64,000 nucleotides of DNA from Microvirga massiliensis (GTDB lineage: Bacteria; Pseudomonadota; Alphaproteobacteria; Rhizobiales; Beijerinckiaceae), in NCBI RefSeq assembly GCF_001006805.1, contig NZ_LN811357.1, positions 309,289-373,288 of the forward strand, written 5' to 3'. Below the pieces are notes generated by a model, which was given only the letters and a program-made list of their open reading frames with translations, was not told where the DNA came from and did no database searches. The position numbers were made by a program, and so were the translations under genes. Shown here in pieces: positions 17,586 through 26,970 of this stretch. How positions within the stretch are numbered: position 1 is the first letter of the stretch; each line of letters starts with the position of its first letter.

Positions 17586-18734
17586 TCACGCCGCATTCTC
17601 GTCCGAACCCGACGAATCCCCGACGAGGCCATCTACATTGAAGACCTCGAGTGCCTTGGAGATTCCGCGCAGGTGAACCTCGCCGAGGGATGTCGTTCGG
17701 GCGGCATCGGCGGACTCGAGGGCGACGCGACGCGTGACGAGGATCTGGCCATCCCGCGCCTCGCTGCAGAGGCGCGCGGCGATGTTGGTGACGGTGCCGA
17801 TCGCGGCGTAATCGAACCTCCCCTCGAACCCAATCCGCCCGAGCGTCGCATAACCCTGTGCGACCCCGACCCCGAACCCGATCGTGTGCCCTCTCGCTGC
17901 AAAGAATCGGGCCAGCTCGGCGCATTTTGCCCGCATCTCGACGGCAAGCGAGACCGCCTTGACGGCCGGCGCCTCGCATGGCAGCGGATCATTGAAGAAC
18001 ACCATCATTCCATCGCCGGTGAACCGCTCCAGCGTACCCTCGGCCTGATGGATGAGAGGACCGAGGGTCGCGTGGTAGCGGCCGAGAAGATCCATGACCT
18101 CCTCGGGCTCGGCGCTTTCCGCAAAGCTCGTGAACCCTCGCAGATCACAGAACAGCACCACGATCTCGCGACGATGATGATCGAGGATCGAGGCCTCGTC
18201 CCCCTGCTTCAGGAGGAAATCGGCGACCTGGGGAGCCAGGAACCGCTGGAGGCTGCGGGTCCGCTCGAGTTCGGCAACTTGGCGCGTGACGCGGGCTTCG
18301 AGATCCCGGTTGAGGATCGCGAGCTCCGCTGCCTGCCGCTCGGCGGTGTCGTAAAGCGCCTTGGTGCGGAGCAGCGAGCGGACACGGGCGGTGAGCGTGG
18401 AATGATCGAAGGGTTTCGTGACGTAGTCGTCCGCTCCGGCGTTCAGGCCGTCGACGACGTCGTGCACATCGGCCTTGGCCGTCAGCAGCAGGACGGGGAT
18501 CGGCCGTGTCGCCGGATCGCCCTTCAGCCGGCGCGTCACTTCGATGCCGTCCATCCCGGGCATCATGATATCGAGGAGGATGAGATCGGGGCTGGCATCC
18601 GAGACGATCGCGAGTGCGGCCTCCCCGCCCGTGGCGGTGAGCACCTCGTAGCCCTGCGCTTCGAGCCGCACCCGGACGATGTCGAGGTTCTCGGCTCGGT
18701 CATCGACCGCAAGAACAAGGGGCTTGTCTCGCAT
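17586..18734 (-). CDS. response regulator with adenylate/guanylate cyclase output
   Basis: The protein is about 382 residues. Residues 3-120 are a receiver: acidic VDD, phospho-acceptor Asp in DLILLDIMMPGMDG, then LLLTAKAD and DYVTKPFD with the conserved Lys. A coiled coil (about 130-165) leads to a class III cyclase domain with metal Asp residues in VLFCDLRGFTSF and FTGDGMMVFF, and AAIGTVTNIAARL for substrate contact. The usual purine-selecting Lys position reads ERFTGDG and the Asp position IGT, so cAMP versus cGMP is unsure. A GTG 36 bases upstream overlaps the preceding stop as GTGA and is a plausible alternative start. It is the last gene of the kinase operon. Confidence 0.85.
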   Translation of the reverse strand: MRDKPLVLAVDDRAENLDIVRVRLEAQGYEVLTATGGEAALAIVSDASPDLILLDIMMPGMDGIEVTRRLKGDPATRPIPVLLLTAKADVHDVVDGLNAGADDYVTKPFDHSTLTARVRSLLRTKALYDTAERQAAELAILNRDLEARVTRQVAELERTRSLQRFLAPQVADFLLKQGDEASILDHHRREIVVLFCDLRGFTSFAESAEPEEVMDLLGRYHATLGPLIHQAEGTLERFTGDGMMVFFNDPLPCEAPAVKAVSLAVEMRAKCAELARFFAARGHTIGFGVGVAQGYATLGRIGFEGRFDYAAIGTVTNIAARLCSEARDGQILVTRRVALESADAARTTSLGEVHLRGISKALEVFNVDGLVGDSSGSDENAA

Positions 18735-18766
18735 CCTTCGGCTCTTCCCACATCCGCTGTGCGATG

Positions 18767-19156
18767 TCACGGGCTGCTGTTCAGGCCACCTGCAAGGAGA
18801 GCGCGGATCGTCGCGAGGAGTTCCCGAGGGCTGAACGGTTTTGTCACGTAGTGGTCGCAGCCTGCGCGGCGGGCCTTCTCTTCGTCGCCCGGCAGGGCAA
18901 AGGAGGTGACCGCGATGATCGGGACCGCAGCAAGGGTGGCCTCCCCCCGGATCTGGCGCGTCGCCTCGTAGCCGTCGAGCACCGGCAGCTGCAGATCCAT
19001 GACGATGAGATCAGGCCGGATCGCGCGCGCCTCGGACACGCCTGCCTCGCCATCGGCCGCCTCGACAACCTCGAACCCTGCATGGGTCAGGAGATCGCGC
19101 AGGATGGCGCGGTTGTCCGCGGTATCCTCGACGACGAGGATCCTTCCGGATGTCAC
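18767..19156 (-). CDS. single-domain response regulator (CheY-like)
   Basis: The 129-residue protein is just a receiver domain: ILVVEDTADN, the phosphorylation site DLIVMDLQLPVLDGYEA, the switch Thr in IIAVTSFAL, and YVTKPFSPREL with the conserved Lys. The GTG start overlaps the kinase stop as GTGA, and its own stop overlaps a GTG of the receiver-cyclase. This fixes a tightly coupled three-gene order. It resembles the DivK type of small receivers that act as phosphate shuttles. The open frame running upstream into the kinase gene is a shadow. Confidence 0.88.
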   Translation of the reverse strand: MTSGRILVVEDTADNRAILRDLLTHAGFEVVEAADGEAGVSEARAIRPDLIVMDLQLPVLDGYEATRQIRGEATLAAVPIIAVTSFALPGDEEKARRAGCDHYVTKPFSPRELLATIRALLAGGLNSSP

Positions 19157-21471
19157 GCGACCATCTCCCGGCTCCTGCGACCGGCCGGCAGCGTCACTGA
19201 GAAGACCGACCCGCGCCCGACCTCGGATGTGACGCTGATCGAGCCCCCGTGCATCTCGATGATCCTTTTCGAGATGGCGAGCCCGAGACCTGTGCCCGAC
19301 TCGGCGCGCGGGATCGCATTGCTGCCTTGCTGGAAGCTCTCGAAGATCTGCTCGCGCTCGTCCTCCGGGATTCCGATGCCCGTATCCTGAACATCCACGC
19401 AGATGCCCGACGCTCCGGCCGCAACACGGATCCGGATCGAGCCGCACTCGGTGAACTTGACGGCATTCCCGACGAGATTCAGGAAAACCTGTGTCAGGCG
19501 CCGCTCGTCGCCCTGCACGAGCGGCAGGCAATCCGGGAGTTCCGCGACAAGGGTCAGCCCCTTGCTCTCGGCAAGGCCTTCGGTTGCGGCGAGGACGGCC
19601 TGGACAATGTCGCGAATGGAGGTGGGCGCCTCGGCGAGCCCGAGTTCACCTGCCTCGATCTTCGAGAAGTCGAGCACGTCGTTGATGAGCGCGAGGAGGT
19701 GCTTGCCGTTCGCTTCGACCCGCATCAGCGGCTCCCTCGCACGCGCCGCGACGTCACCGTAGAGCCCGTCGAGTACCATCTCGGTATAGCCGAGCACGGC
19801 GTTCAAGGGTGTTCGCACCTCATGGCTGATGCTGGCCAGAAACTGGGATTTCGCTCGGCTCGCCGCCTCCGCGCGGGCCGTCGCATCGCGCAAGTCATAT
19901 TCGATCTGCTTGAGCGCCGAGATGTCGAGATAGCTCAGCATCCGGCCACCGTCCGGCAGCGGTATGATGCGAGACTGGATGACCTTGCCGTTGGGCAAAA
20001 GGCGCTCGCGCATCGGCTCGGTAGCGTGCCGGATCGCGGCCTCGCGCTCGCCGATATAGATCTCAAAATCCTGCTGCAAGAGAGGATAGAGCCCGTTTTC
20101 CCAGCGCCTCCATAGGTCGTCCGCAAGCCGCCGAGGCTCAGTATAGAATTCCGCAGCGATGCCCCAGATTTCGCGATAGGCGCGATTCGTGAGACGGATC
20201 CGCAGATCCGCATCGAGAAACAGGACGCCGTAATCGATGGCTTCCAGAAGCGCGGAGAGATCCCGAAGTGCTGCATCCTTGCCGCGATTGGCCTCTTCGA
20301 GCTCGTGCTCGCGGCGCTTGATGTCGGTGGTCTCGAAGTAGGTCAGCATGCGCCCGCCATCCGGCAGCGCGATGCACTGGTACTGCACGGTCGTCCCGTT
20401 TGCGAGAAAGAGCTCGCGCGGCGGAATACTGCCGGATTTGATCTCCTCAATACGGTCGCGGACGTAGCGGTCCCATTCTGCCGGGGAAACGCTATAGAGG
20501 CTCTGGTCCCGGCTTGCCTCCATGTCCTCGCCGAGAGTGCGAGGTCGATCATAGAAGCTGGCTGGCATTTTCCAGATTTCACGGTAGGCGCGGTTTGCAA
20601 GCCGGGTCCGGAGCTCGTGGTCGAGAAACAGAATGCCATAATCGATCGTGTTCAGGACGGCGTTCAGATCTCGCACGGCTGCGTCGGTTGCGCGCTTGGC
20701 CTCGAGGAGCTGGTGCTCACGCTCCTTCAGATCCGTGATGTCGTTGAAGGCCGTCAGAAGGACGCGCTGCCCCTCCCAATCCGCTGCGACGGCACTCGTC
20801 AGGGCCCAGAACAGTCGGCCGTCGCGCCCGCGCATCGGCACCTCGAAATCGCGGACCCGCCCAACCTCGGCGATGATCTCGAGCACTCTCCGGCGGTCGC
20901 TCGGAACCGCATAGAAGTCCGGCGCAGGCCTGCCAACGATGCCGTCCACGGGGATCCCGAAGATCTCTGCCGCACGCTGGTTCGCATAAAGAACGATCCC
21001 GTCGGCGAGCCGGCTTACGGCCAAGGGGAATGGGGCGACTTCGAGGAAATGGCGCGAGCGCTGCTCGGCAGCCTCAAGGTCCCGCTCCCGCCGAACCTGG
21101 TCGGTGACGTCCTGGTAGGTCAGCATCCGGCCGCCGTCCGGCATGGCGACGCACTGATAGCGCAGGATTCGCCCGTCGGCGAGGTTCAGCTCCGTGGGTG
21201 CAATGTCGCCCGCGCGGATCGCCTTCAGGCGCATCTCGACATAGGCATCCCACGCCCTGTCCCGAAACGGATAGACGCCGCGCGCTCGGCAGAATTCGAA
21301 TAGATCGCGTGCATTCGGACAACTTTCGACGAGGCTGGCGGGTACGCCGAAGATCTCCCGATAGGCCCTGTTTCCAAGGCGAACGTTGAGATTGGCGTCG
21401 AGGAAGAGGATCCCGTAATCGACCGTGTTCAGCAGAGTGTCGAGTTCGCGGCGTGGATGCAGCATGCCCAT
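19153..21471 (-). CDS. multi-PAS sensor histidine kinase
   Basis: The 772-residue protein has no transmembrane segment, so it is a soluble sensor. Three near-repeat PAS-7 type domains begin LNTVDYGILFLD (about 13), LNTIDYGILFLD (about 270) and LEAIDYGVLFLD (about 400). A different PAS (FLEVAPFPLAVSRLADG, about 143) lies after the first. Each repeat ends with a GGRMLTY/GGRMLSY strand. Residues 525-600 carry HisKA with FLASISHEVRTPLNAVLGY (phospho-His). The HATPase domain follows, with NAVKFTE, DTGIGIPEDE and GTGLGLAISKRI. It is the first gene of the operon with the CheY-like protein and the receiver-cyclase. The signal is unknown. Confidence 0.9.
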   Translation of the reverse strand: MGMLHPRRELDTLLNTVDYGILFLDANLNVRLGNRAYREIFGVPASLVESCPNARDLFEFCRARGVYPFRDRAWDAYVEMRLKAIRAGDIAPTELNLADGRILRYQCVAMPDGGRMLTYQDVTDQVRRERDLEAAEQRSRHFLEVAPFPLAVSRLADGIVLYANQRAAEIFGIPVDGIVGRPAPDFYAVPSDRRRVLEIIAEVGRVRDFEVPMRGRDGRLFWALTSAVAADWEGQRVLLTAFNDITDLKEREHQLLEAKRATDAAVRDLNAVLNTIDYGILFLDHELRTRLANRAYREIWKMPASFYDRPRTLGEDMEASRDQSLYSVSPAEWDRYVRDRIEEIKSGSIPPRELFLANGTTVQYQCIALPDGGRMLTYFETTDIKRREHELEEANRGKDAALRDLSALLEAIDYGVLFLDADLRIRLTNRAYREIWGIAAEFYTEPRRLADDLWRRWENGLYPLLQQDFEIYIGEREAAIRHATEPMRERLLPNGKVIQSRIIPLPDGGRMLSYLDISALKQIEYDLRDATARAEAASRAKSQFLASISHEVRTPLNAVLGYTEMVLDGLYGDVAARAREPLMRVEANGKHLLALINDVLDFSKIEAGELGLAEAPTSIRDIVQAVLAATEGLAESKGLTLVAELPDCLPLVQGDERRLTQVFLNLVGNAVKFTECGSIRIRVAAGASGICVDVQDTGIGIPEDEREQIFESFQQGSNAIPRAESGTGLGLAISKRIIEMHGGSISVTSEVGRGSVFSVTLPAGRRSREMVA

Positions 21472-21921
21472 GTCCGCTCATGCGCCATCGGTCCGGCCGA
21501 TGCCGGAGCGGGAAAGAACCCGCCGAGGCACAAGGGCAGCGCCGATCGCGGCCTGGATCGTCATGAGTCGATTGCCGTCCGCGCCGCAGCCATTCGCGGG
21601 CACTTTCCTGGCAGCTCTCCCCTGAAAAGCACAGGAAGACAGCACGCTGAGGGAACCACGCCCCCCGAGCAGGCCTTGCACCGAGCCCTGGATGGCGGAT
21701 GGACAACGAAGCGCATGACTAAGCAATCGGCTAGCTTCGGCAGGACCTTACCAGAGACCTCGTGCGCTCCCAAACAATCATCGGCGAAATGCATCGTCCG
21801 CCGCCTTCGATGGCAGGAAGGGATCGGGCAAGGCCCGATATGGATCACCCTCTGGATACGTCGGAACGGCTGCCATGCGCCCCCTTGCTGGCAGCGTCCG
21901 TATAGGGTTCACTACGCCACC
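21472..21921. other. divergent intergenic region between histidine kinase and universal stress protein genes
   Basis: About 450 bases with no credible gene. Frames here are open only by base composition. It must hold the promoters of both divergent transcripts. I could not identify a convincing operator palindrome. Confidence 0.5.
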
Positions 21922-22761
21922 ATGAAAACCATTCTCGTACCCGTCGAGGAACACAGCCTCGTCGACTCGGTTCTGGAGACCGCGCTCCTGCTCGGACGCA
22001 GGTTCGACAGCTACATCGAGGGCATCGCGGTCACCTTCGACCTTCCGGTGGTGCTGCCCATCGATATTGCAATAGGTGTGCCGTCTCCCGTGGCCCCGGA
22101 GACGCGGCACGAGATGGCTGCGACCTGCCGGAGGCACTTCGAGAGCTTCATGCGCACCGCCGGCATTTCGTCCTCCGCATCGGCGGGAGTGCCGGGATTG
22201 TCCTTCGGATGGCGCCAGAAGGACCTCATGGACGATGCCTTCGTGGGATCGTACGGGCGCATCTTCGATATCTGTGTCGTCGGACGCCCGGACGGATCGG
22301 CCAACCACCCGCGCGCGTCGACCGTGGAGGCCGCCCTGTTCGAAGCCGGACGGCCGGTCCTGATCGCAGCCCCGAACGTTCCCGAGACGCTCGGCGAGAC
22401 CGTCGTCATCGCATGGAACAGGAGCACCGAAACGGCGCGCACGGTGGCGGCCGCCATGCCGCTGCTCAAGCGCGCACGCCGGGTGGTCGTTCTGGAACTC
22501 GAGGGTTGGGGAGTGGAAGGCCCTGTCGGAGCGGATCTCGCCCGTCTTCTGCGCATGCACGACCTGGCGGTCGAAGCGCGCACCATACCGGATCCGGACA
22601 ACCGGCCGGGTGAAGCCATCTTGGCCGAAGCAACGGCACTCGGCTGCGATCTCCTCGTGAAAGGCGCCTATACGCAGAGCCGCCTCCGTCAGATGTTCTT
22701 CGGTGGGGCAACGAGCCATATCCTCGCCCGGACCACCATTCCGGTCCTCATGGCGCATTGA
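21922..22761 (+). CDS. universal stress protein, tandem UspA domains
   Basis: The 279-residue protein starts MKTILVPVEEHSLVDSVLETAL, a first UspA domain. A second domain begins near 153 (ETVVIAWNRSTETARTVAAAM) and ends with the ATP-binding signature GAYTQSRLRQMFFGGATSHI, then TIPVLMAH. The G-x2-G-x9-G(S/T) nucleotide motif is therefore present only in the second half. Such proteins accumulate under stress and starvation; the precise role is unknown. The frame is open far upstream, but conservation and the family-typical MKTIL start fix the ATG. It is divergent from the kinase operon. Confidence 0.85.
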   Translation: MKTILVPVEEHSLVDSVLETALLLGRRFDSYIEGIAVTFDLPVVLPIDIAIGVPSPVAPETRHEMAATCRRHFESFMRTAGISSSASAGVPGLSFGWRQKDLMDDAFVGSYGRIFDICVVGRPDGSANHPRASTVEAALFEAGRPVLIAAPNVPETLGETVVIAWNRSTETARTVAAAMPLLKRARRVVVLELEGWGVEGPVGADLARLLRMHDLAVEARTIPDPDNRPGEAILAEATALGCDLLVKGAYTQSRLRQMFFGGATSHILARTTIPVLMAH

Positions 22762-22829
22762 CAGCGCCGCGGCGAGCGGCACAGGGAGAGCGCGCCCGCG
22801 TTCCGCGGCCGTCCCTGGCATCAGCTTTC

Positions 22830-23774
22830 ATGAACATGCACACCACTCCGGTGGCAGGCCGCTCTGCGTCGTTCCACGGCATCCTGCTGATGCTGCTGGG
22901 CATCCTGCTGTTTTCCATCAATGACGTCATGGGAAAATGGCTCGTGGCGACCTATTCGGTCGGACAGGTGCTCCTGCTCCGCAGCGCCGCGGCCCTGGTG
23001 GTGTTGACCGCGGCCATCTGGTACCGAGGCGAGCGGCTCTATTTTCCGTCTGCGCCTGGCCTTTACATTCTGCGGATCGTCTTCTCGACGCTCGAAGTCG
23101 CCTGTTTCTACTGGGCGGTCATGTGGCTGCCGCTCGCCGACGTCATGACATGCTACCTCGCAGCCCCGATCTATGTCGCCGCGATCGCGGCCGTCTGGCT
23201 GAAGGAGCGGATCGACCTATTACGGGTGTCGGTCATCGCCGTCGGCTTTGTCGGTGTCGTGTTGGCCCTGCGTCCATCATCCGAGACACTGACCCTGCCG
23301 GTCACGGTGGCGCTCGTGGGAAGCCTTTGCTTCGCCCTCCTGATGATCACGACGCGGCGGCTCCGCGACACCAGCGGCACGAGCTTGGTGCTCGGGCAGA
23401 CGCTCGGTGCGCTCGTGTTCGGCGCCATCGCATCGCCCTTCGGCTGGGTTTCCCCGAGTTCTCTCGATTTCGTGCTTCTCTCGCTCCTCGGCCTCATCGC
23501 CATGACTGGCCATATCTGCGTCAACCGCTCTCTCCGGCTCGCGCCCGCTTCGGTGGTAGCGCCCTTCCAGTATACCCTCATCGTCTGGGCCATCATTCTC
23601 GGTTATCTCGTCTTCGGCGATATCGCGGAACTCTGGACGATCATAGGCGCGGCTGTGATCTGTGGCGCCGGTGTGGCCCTGATCGTCATCGAGCGCCGCG
23701 CCAGGCGGGCCATCGCCGCATCTCCACCCTCGCCCGCTCCTTCGGGGCAGCCTTTCCCGTCGGCGGAGACGTGA
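22830..23774 (+). CDS. DMT-superfamily (EamA) permease
   Basis: The 314-residue membrane protein has about ten hydrophobic helices in two EamA repeats. The first repeat contains LLFSINDVMGKWL and the conserved FYWAVMWLPLADVMTCYLAAPIYVA. The second ends RLAPASVVAPFQYTLIVWAIILGYLVFGD. This is the drug/metabolite transporter fold, usually exporting amino acids, nucleosides or related solutes. The C-terminus is a short Pro/Ser tail. Two Met codons sit at the start (MNMH). The solute is not predictable. It lies 68 bases downstream of the stress-protein gene, in the same direction. Confidence 0.85.
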   Translation: MNMHTTPVAGRSASFHGILLMLLGILLFSINDVMGKWLVATYSVGQVLLLRSAAALVVLTAAIWYRGERLYFPSAPGLYILRIVFSTLEVACFYWAVMWLPLADVMTCYLAAPIYVAAIAAVWLKERIDLLRVSVIAVGFVGVVLALRPSSETLTLPVTVALVGSLCFALLMITTRRLRDTSGTSLVLGQTLGALVFGAIASPFGWVSPSSLDFVLLSLLGLIAMTGHICVNRSLRLAPASVVAPFQYTLIVWAIILGYLVFGDIAELWTIIGAAVICGAGVALIVIERRARRAIAASPPSPAPSGQPFPSAET

Positions 23775-23938
23775 AGATGGCACTTCCCGCCTGTACCGGC
23801 GCGCTCATAGGGTAATGGCCATGACGGTTTTCACAGCCGGCGAGCCCAAATTGATGTAAAGTCATTCCGTCGCGCAACCAGAGGCTGCGCCGCGGTGCTG
23901 GGAATGCGTATCCGTCCATTCCTTCAGGGGAGGATACA

Positions 23939-25333
23939 ATGCCGACTTGGCGTCCCGATCCGAGTTTCTACCCTTCGCCACGCATAGCCGAGCAAGGCCC
24001 GCCCGAGGCCCTCGCCTACGTCGCCGTGTTCGATCCCGAACGGCAGCGGCCCGACGGCATCGCGGTCGTCGATGTCGATGAGAAGTCGCCGTCCTACGCG
24101 CGGATCGTCGGTTCGGTGTCCATGCCCAACACGGGCGACGAGCTCCATCATTTCGGGTGGAACGCGTGCTCGTCCAATCTGTGCCCCAATGCGCCGCACC
24201 CGCATGTCGAGCGGCGCTATCTCGTCGTGCCGGGACTGCGTTCGTCGCGGATTCATATCCTCGACACTAAGCCTGATCCGGTAAACCCGAAAGTCGTCAA
24301 GGTGATCGAGCCCGAGGAGATCGCGGCAAAGACCGGATATACGCGCCCGCACACGATTCATTGCGGACCCGACGGCATTTACGTCACGGCGTTGGGAAAC
24401 GCGGAGGGCAACGCGCCGGGCGGCATCTTCATGATCGACCACGAGACCTTCGAGCCGCTCGGCCCGTGGGAGAAGGATCACGGTCCGCAGAAGCTGGCCT
24501 ACGACGGCTGGTGGCACCTCGGTTACGACACGATGGTGACGAGCGAGTGGGGAACGCCCGACACCTTCGAAAACGGCCTCATTCCTGAGGTGCTGCTCGG
24601 ATCGCAATATGGCCGACGGCTGCATTTCTGGGATCTCAACAAGCGGACGCATCTCCAGGAGATCGACTTCGGCGAGGAACATCAGCTCGTATTCGAGCTG
24701 CGTCCCGCCCATGACCCCACCAAGGCGCACGGCTTCGTGAACTGCGTCATCAGCCTGAAGGATCTCTCGTCCTCGATCTGGACCTGGTATCGCGACGGTG
24801 AGCGCTGGGCGGTCAAGAAGGTGATCAGCATACCCGCCGAACCGGCCCATGCCGATGACCTGCCGCCCATGCTCAAGGGCTTCGGCGCGGTGCCGCCCCT
24901 CGTCACCGACATCGATCTCTCGATGGACGATCGCTTCCTTTACGTGGCGTGCTGAGGTACGGGAGATCTCCAGCAATACGACGTGTCAGATCCTTTCAAT
25001 CCGAAGCTGACCGGCAAGGTGCGGATCGGCGGAATCGTCTCGCGGGCGAGCCATCCGGCGGCAAAGAACGGGCATCTCACGGGCGGCCCACAGATGGTCG
25101 AGATCAGCCGCGACGGGCGGCGGGTCTACTTCACCAACTCTCTCTACGGCGCCATCGACAAGCAGTTCTATCACAATGGTCTCGAGGGCTGGATGGTGAA
25201 GCTCGATGCCGGTCCGGAGGGTGGAATCGAATTCGACCCCGAGTTCTTCATCGAGTGGTCGAAGGGCCATCTCCCGCATCAGGTCAGGCTGCAGGGAGGC
25301 GACTGCTCGTCCGATTCCTATTGCTTCCCGTAA
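23939..25333 (+). pseudogene. selenium-binding protein 56 / methanethiol oxidase with one in-frame TGA
   Basis: The frame would code 464 residues but is cut by TGA at 24953-24955 after FLYVAC. It then resumes in the same frame with GTGDLQQYDVSDPFNPKLTG and runs to HQVRLQGGDCSSDSYCFP. Both halves match SBP56/SELENBP1-type methanethiol oxidases (N-terminal FGWNACSSN, middle PHTIHCGPDGIYV, EEHQLVFELRPAHDP). Family members have Trp where the TGA stands, so one G-to-A change explains it. The enzyme oxidises methanethiol to formaldehyde, sulfide and peroxide. Strong aggggagg ribosome site before the ATG. The call could instead be a sequencing error or UGA readthrough; everything else looks intact. 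Confidence 0.85.
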
Positions 25334-25354
25334 GGGCGGCTCCGAGGGGAGGTG

Positions 25355-25996
25355 ATGGAGATCACCGCGGGCAGTTGGGCGCCCTGGCTCGCGGTTGCGG
25401 GCCTCGGCGCGTTCCACGGACTCAATCCGGCCATGGGCTGGCTGTTCGCAGTTGCCCTCGGTTTTCAGCGACGGAGCGGCGCTGTCGTTCTGGCCGCCCT
25501 CGCCCCGATCGCCCTCGGCCATGCACTGTCGGTCGCGGTCGTCCTGGTTGCAGTCCTCTTTGCCGGTCTGCTCCTGGATCAGCACCTGTTTTCCAGAACG
25601 GCCGGCATCATCCTGATCGGCTGGGCCTGCTGGCATGCCGCCTACGGACACCGCCGCCGCGTGCGGATTGGCATGCAGACCGGCCTGCTCGGGCTCGGAA
25701 TCTGGTCCTTCCTGATGGCGAGCGCCCACGGAGCCGGCTTGATGCTCGTCCCCATCGTTCTACCTCTGTGCCTCTCGCCGGGGTCGGTCGGCGGAGCAGC
25801 GCCGGACCAGCCGACCTTGCTGGCTTTCGCAGCCTTGGGCGTGCACACCGGAACGATGCTGATCGTGATCGGAGCGGTCTCCACCCTGGTTTACCGCTGC
25901 ACGGATCTCGCTTTTCTAAGGCGTGGCTGGATCAACCTGGACCTCGTCTGGAGCGCAGCCCTCATCGTGACGGGAAGCTTGTTGCTCATCCGATGA
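25355..25996 (+). CDS. polytopic membrane protein downstream of the methanethiol oxidase gene
   Basis: The protein has about 213 residues and some six hydrophobic helices. The first contains GLGAFHGLNPAMGWLFAVALG, a histidine-asparagine motif resembling the metal-binding helix of NicO/UreH-type permeases. Later helices carry IALGHALSV and MASAHGAGLMLVP, giving three helix-embedded histidines. This suggests metal or small-solute transport, but it is inference. It starts 21 bases after the SBP56 frame with a ggggagg box, so the two were probably one operon. A GTG three bases before the ATG is an equal alternative. Confidence 0.6.
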   Translation: MEITAGSWAPWLAVAGLGAFHGLNPAMGWLFAVALGFQRRSGAVVLAALAPIALGHALSVAVVLVAVLFAGLLLDQHLFSRTAGIILIGWACWHAAYGHRRRVRIGMQTGLLGLGIWSFLMASAHGAGLMLVPIVLPLCLSPGSVGGAAPDQPTLLAFAALGVHTGTMLIVIGAVSTLVYRCTDLAFLRRGWINLDLVWSAALIVTGSLLLIR

Positions 25997-26073
25997 GCAC
26001 GCCCGCGACGCCCCGGAACGCCCCTGCGCCCCATACGTTGGGCTGCGTGTTCACATCGGCTCGGAGGCCGCGA

Positions 26074-26340
26074 ATGACGAAGCCCAAGCTGTTATCGATC
26101 GTGCTCCTGGGAAGCCTGCTCGCAACGGGCATAGCAGGAAGCGTTTCGGCTCAGCCCTGGGATCGAGATTGGGACCGGGGACGAGGCTGGGATCGTGATT
26201 GGGAACGAGACCGCGATTGGGATCGTGACCGGGAGTGGCGTCGCAGAGGGCCTGATCGCGACTGCTACTGGGTCCGTCGGCAATTCAGAGATCGATACGG
26301 CGATCTCGTGATCAGGCGCTACCGGGTCTGCGAGGATTAG
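26074..26340 (+). CDS. small exported protein with Trp-Asp-Arg repeats
   Basis: The 88-residue product has a signal peptide (MTKPKLLSIVLLGSLLATG then IAGSVSA, cleavage before QPWD). The next 45 residues are almost entirely W, D, R, E and G, in units such as WDRDWDRG, WDRDWERD and WDRDREWRR. It ends CYWVRRQFRDRYGDLVIRRY with two Cys overall, a tail often seen on alphaproteobacterial periplasmic proteins. It is too short for the usual domain libraries. The ATG has cggagg seven bases upstream. Function unknown. Confidence 0.65.
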   Translation: MTKPKLLSIVLLGSLLATGIAGSVSAQPWDRDWDRGRGWDRDWERDRDWDRDREWRRRGPDRDCYWVRRQFRDRYGDLVIRRYRVCED

Positions 26341-26404
26341 GCAGAGTTTACGGTAGCCAGGGAGTGGCGGGCAGCGCCCGCCACACGGTCGATGCCAATC
26401 CTGG

Positions 26405-26791
26405 CTACCGGGAGGGAGAAGTCGTGGACGGTGATGCCGGTGCGGTCGAGCCCGAGGACGTGTCCTGCCGCGACCGCACGCGGTCGAACATGGTCAGCGC
26501 AGCATCGACACACGTCCGCATCGATTCCCGTTCGTCGCAGACGATGCGCAGCTGCGTGTCGCCGCTGCGGAGAAAGAACCGAGCGCCAGTTGCGCGTCGC
26601 CCCTCACCGTCGTCCCACCTGGAGCGATCGCGCCAGTCGTCCGAACGCCGATCGTCAGAGTGCCGATTCCATTCCTTCCTCATCTCACGCCAGTCACCCC
26701 GATCGTCGTCATCGCGGTCCCGCGTGGACTGGCTCCACGCCGAAGTCGCGGCGAGAGTGAGTCCGGCTGCAAGCAAGAGTGCCTTTCGCAA
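26405..26791 (-). CDS. small exported Asp/Arg-rich protein
   Basis: The protein is about 128 residues. A TTG start preceded by agggagg at five-base spacing opens a clear signal peptide (RKALLLAAGLTLAATSAWSQ). The mature part begins with acidic-basic low complexity (DRDDDDRGDWRE, SDDRRSDDWRDRSRWDD). A globular segment follows, ARFFLRSGDTQLRIVCDERE and MRTCVDAALTMFDRV, with two cysteines that could pair. The tail is Ser/Thr/Pro. The ATG 114 bases upstream would bury the signal peptide, so TTG is preferred. It converges with the WDRD-repeat gene and shares its composition. Function unknown. Confidence 0.65.
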   Translation of the reverse strand: MRKALLLAAGLTLAATSAWSQSTRDRDDDDRGDWREMRKEWNRHSDDRRSDDWRDRSRWDDGEGRRATGARFFLRSGDTQLRIVCDERESMRTCVDAALTMFDRVRSRQDTSSGSTAPASPSTTSPSR

Positions 26792-26970
26792 GTGAGCCTC
26801 CCTGAGCGAAGAGCTGACCAAGGCGCATTCAGGCCCGGGACTGATGCGCCTGAGTGAACTGACCGCAGGGACCTTGGTTCCCGAGCGGAACCGAAGCCCG
26901 CGCACGTTGCGCGCTCCCTTCTCGCGGTGCGGAAACTCGGTCTACACTCTGCCCGTGGAGGGTAGACGCC

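Noticed and set aside
19157..19531. Long N-terminal extension of the CheY-like protein
   Set aside because: It is the histidine kinase read in another frame; the receiver domain starts right at the GTG.
24953..24955. TGA in the SBP56 gene as a selenocysteine codon
   Set aside because: Homologues have Trp, not Cys, at the site. The next bases contain only a short ggagatctcc palindrome, not a convincing SECIS hairpin, and no sel gene lies in the window. Kept only as a readthrough possibility.
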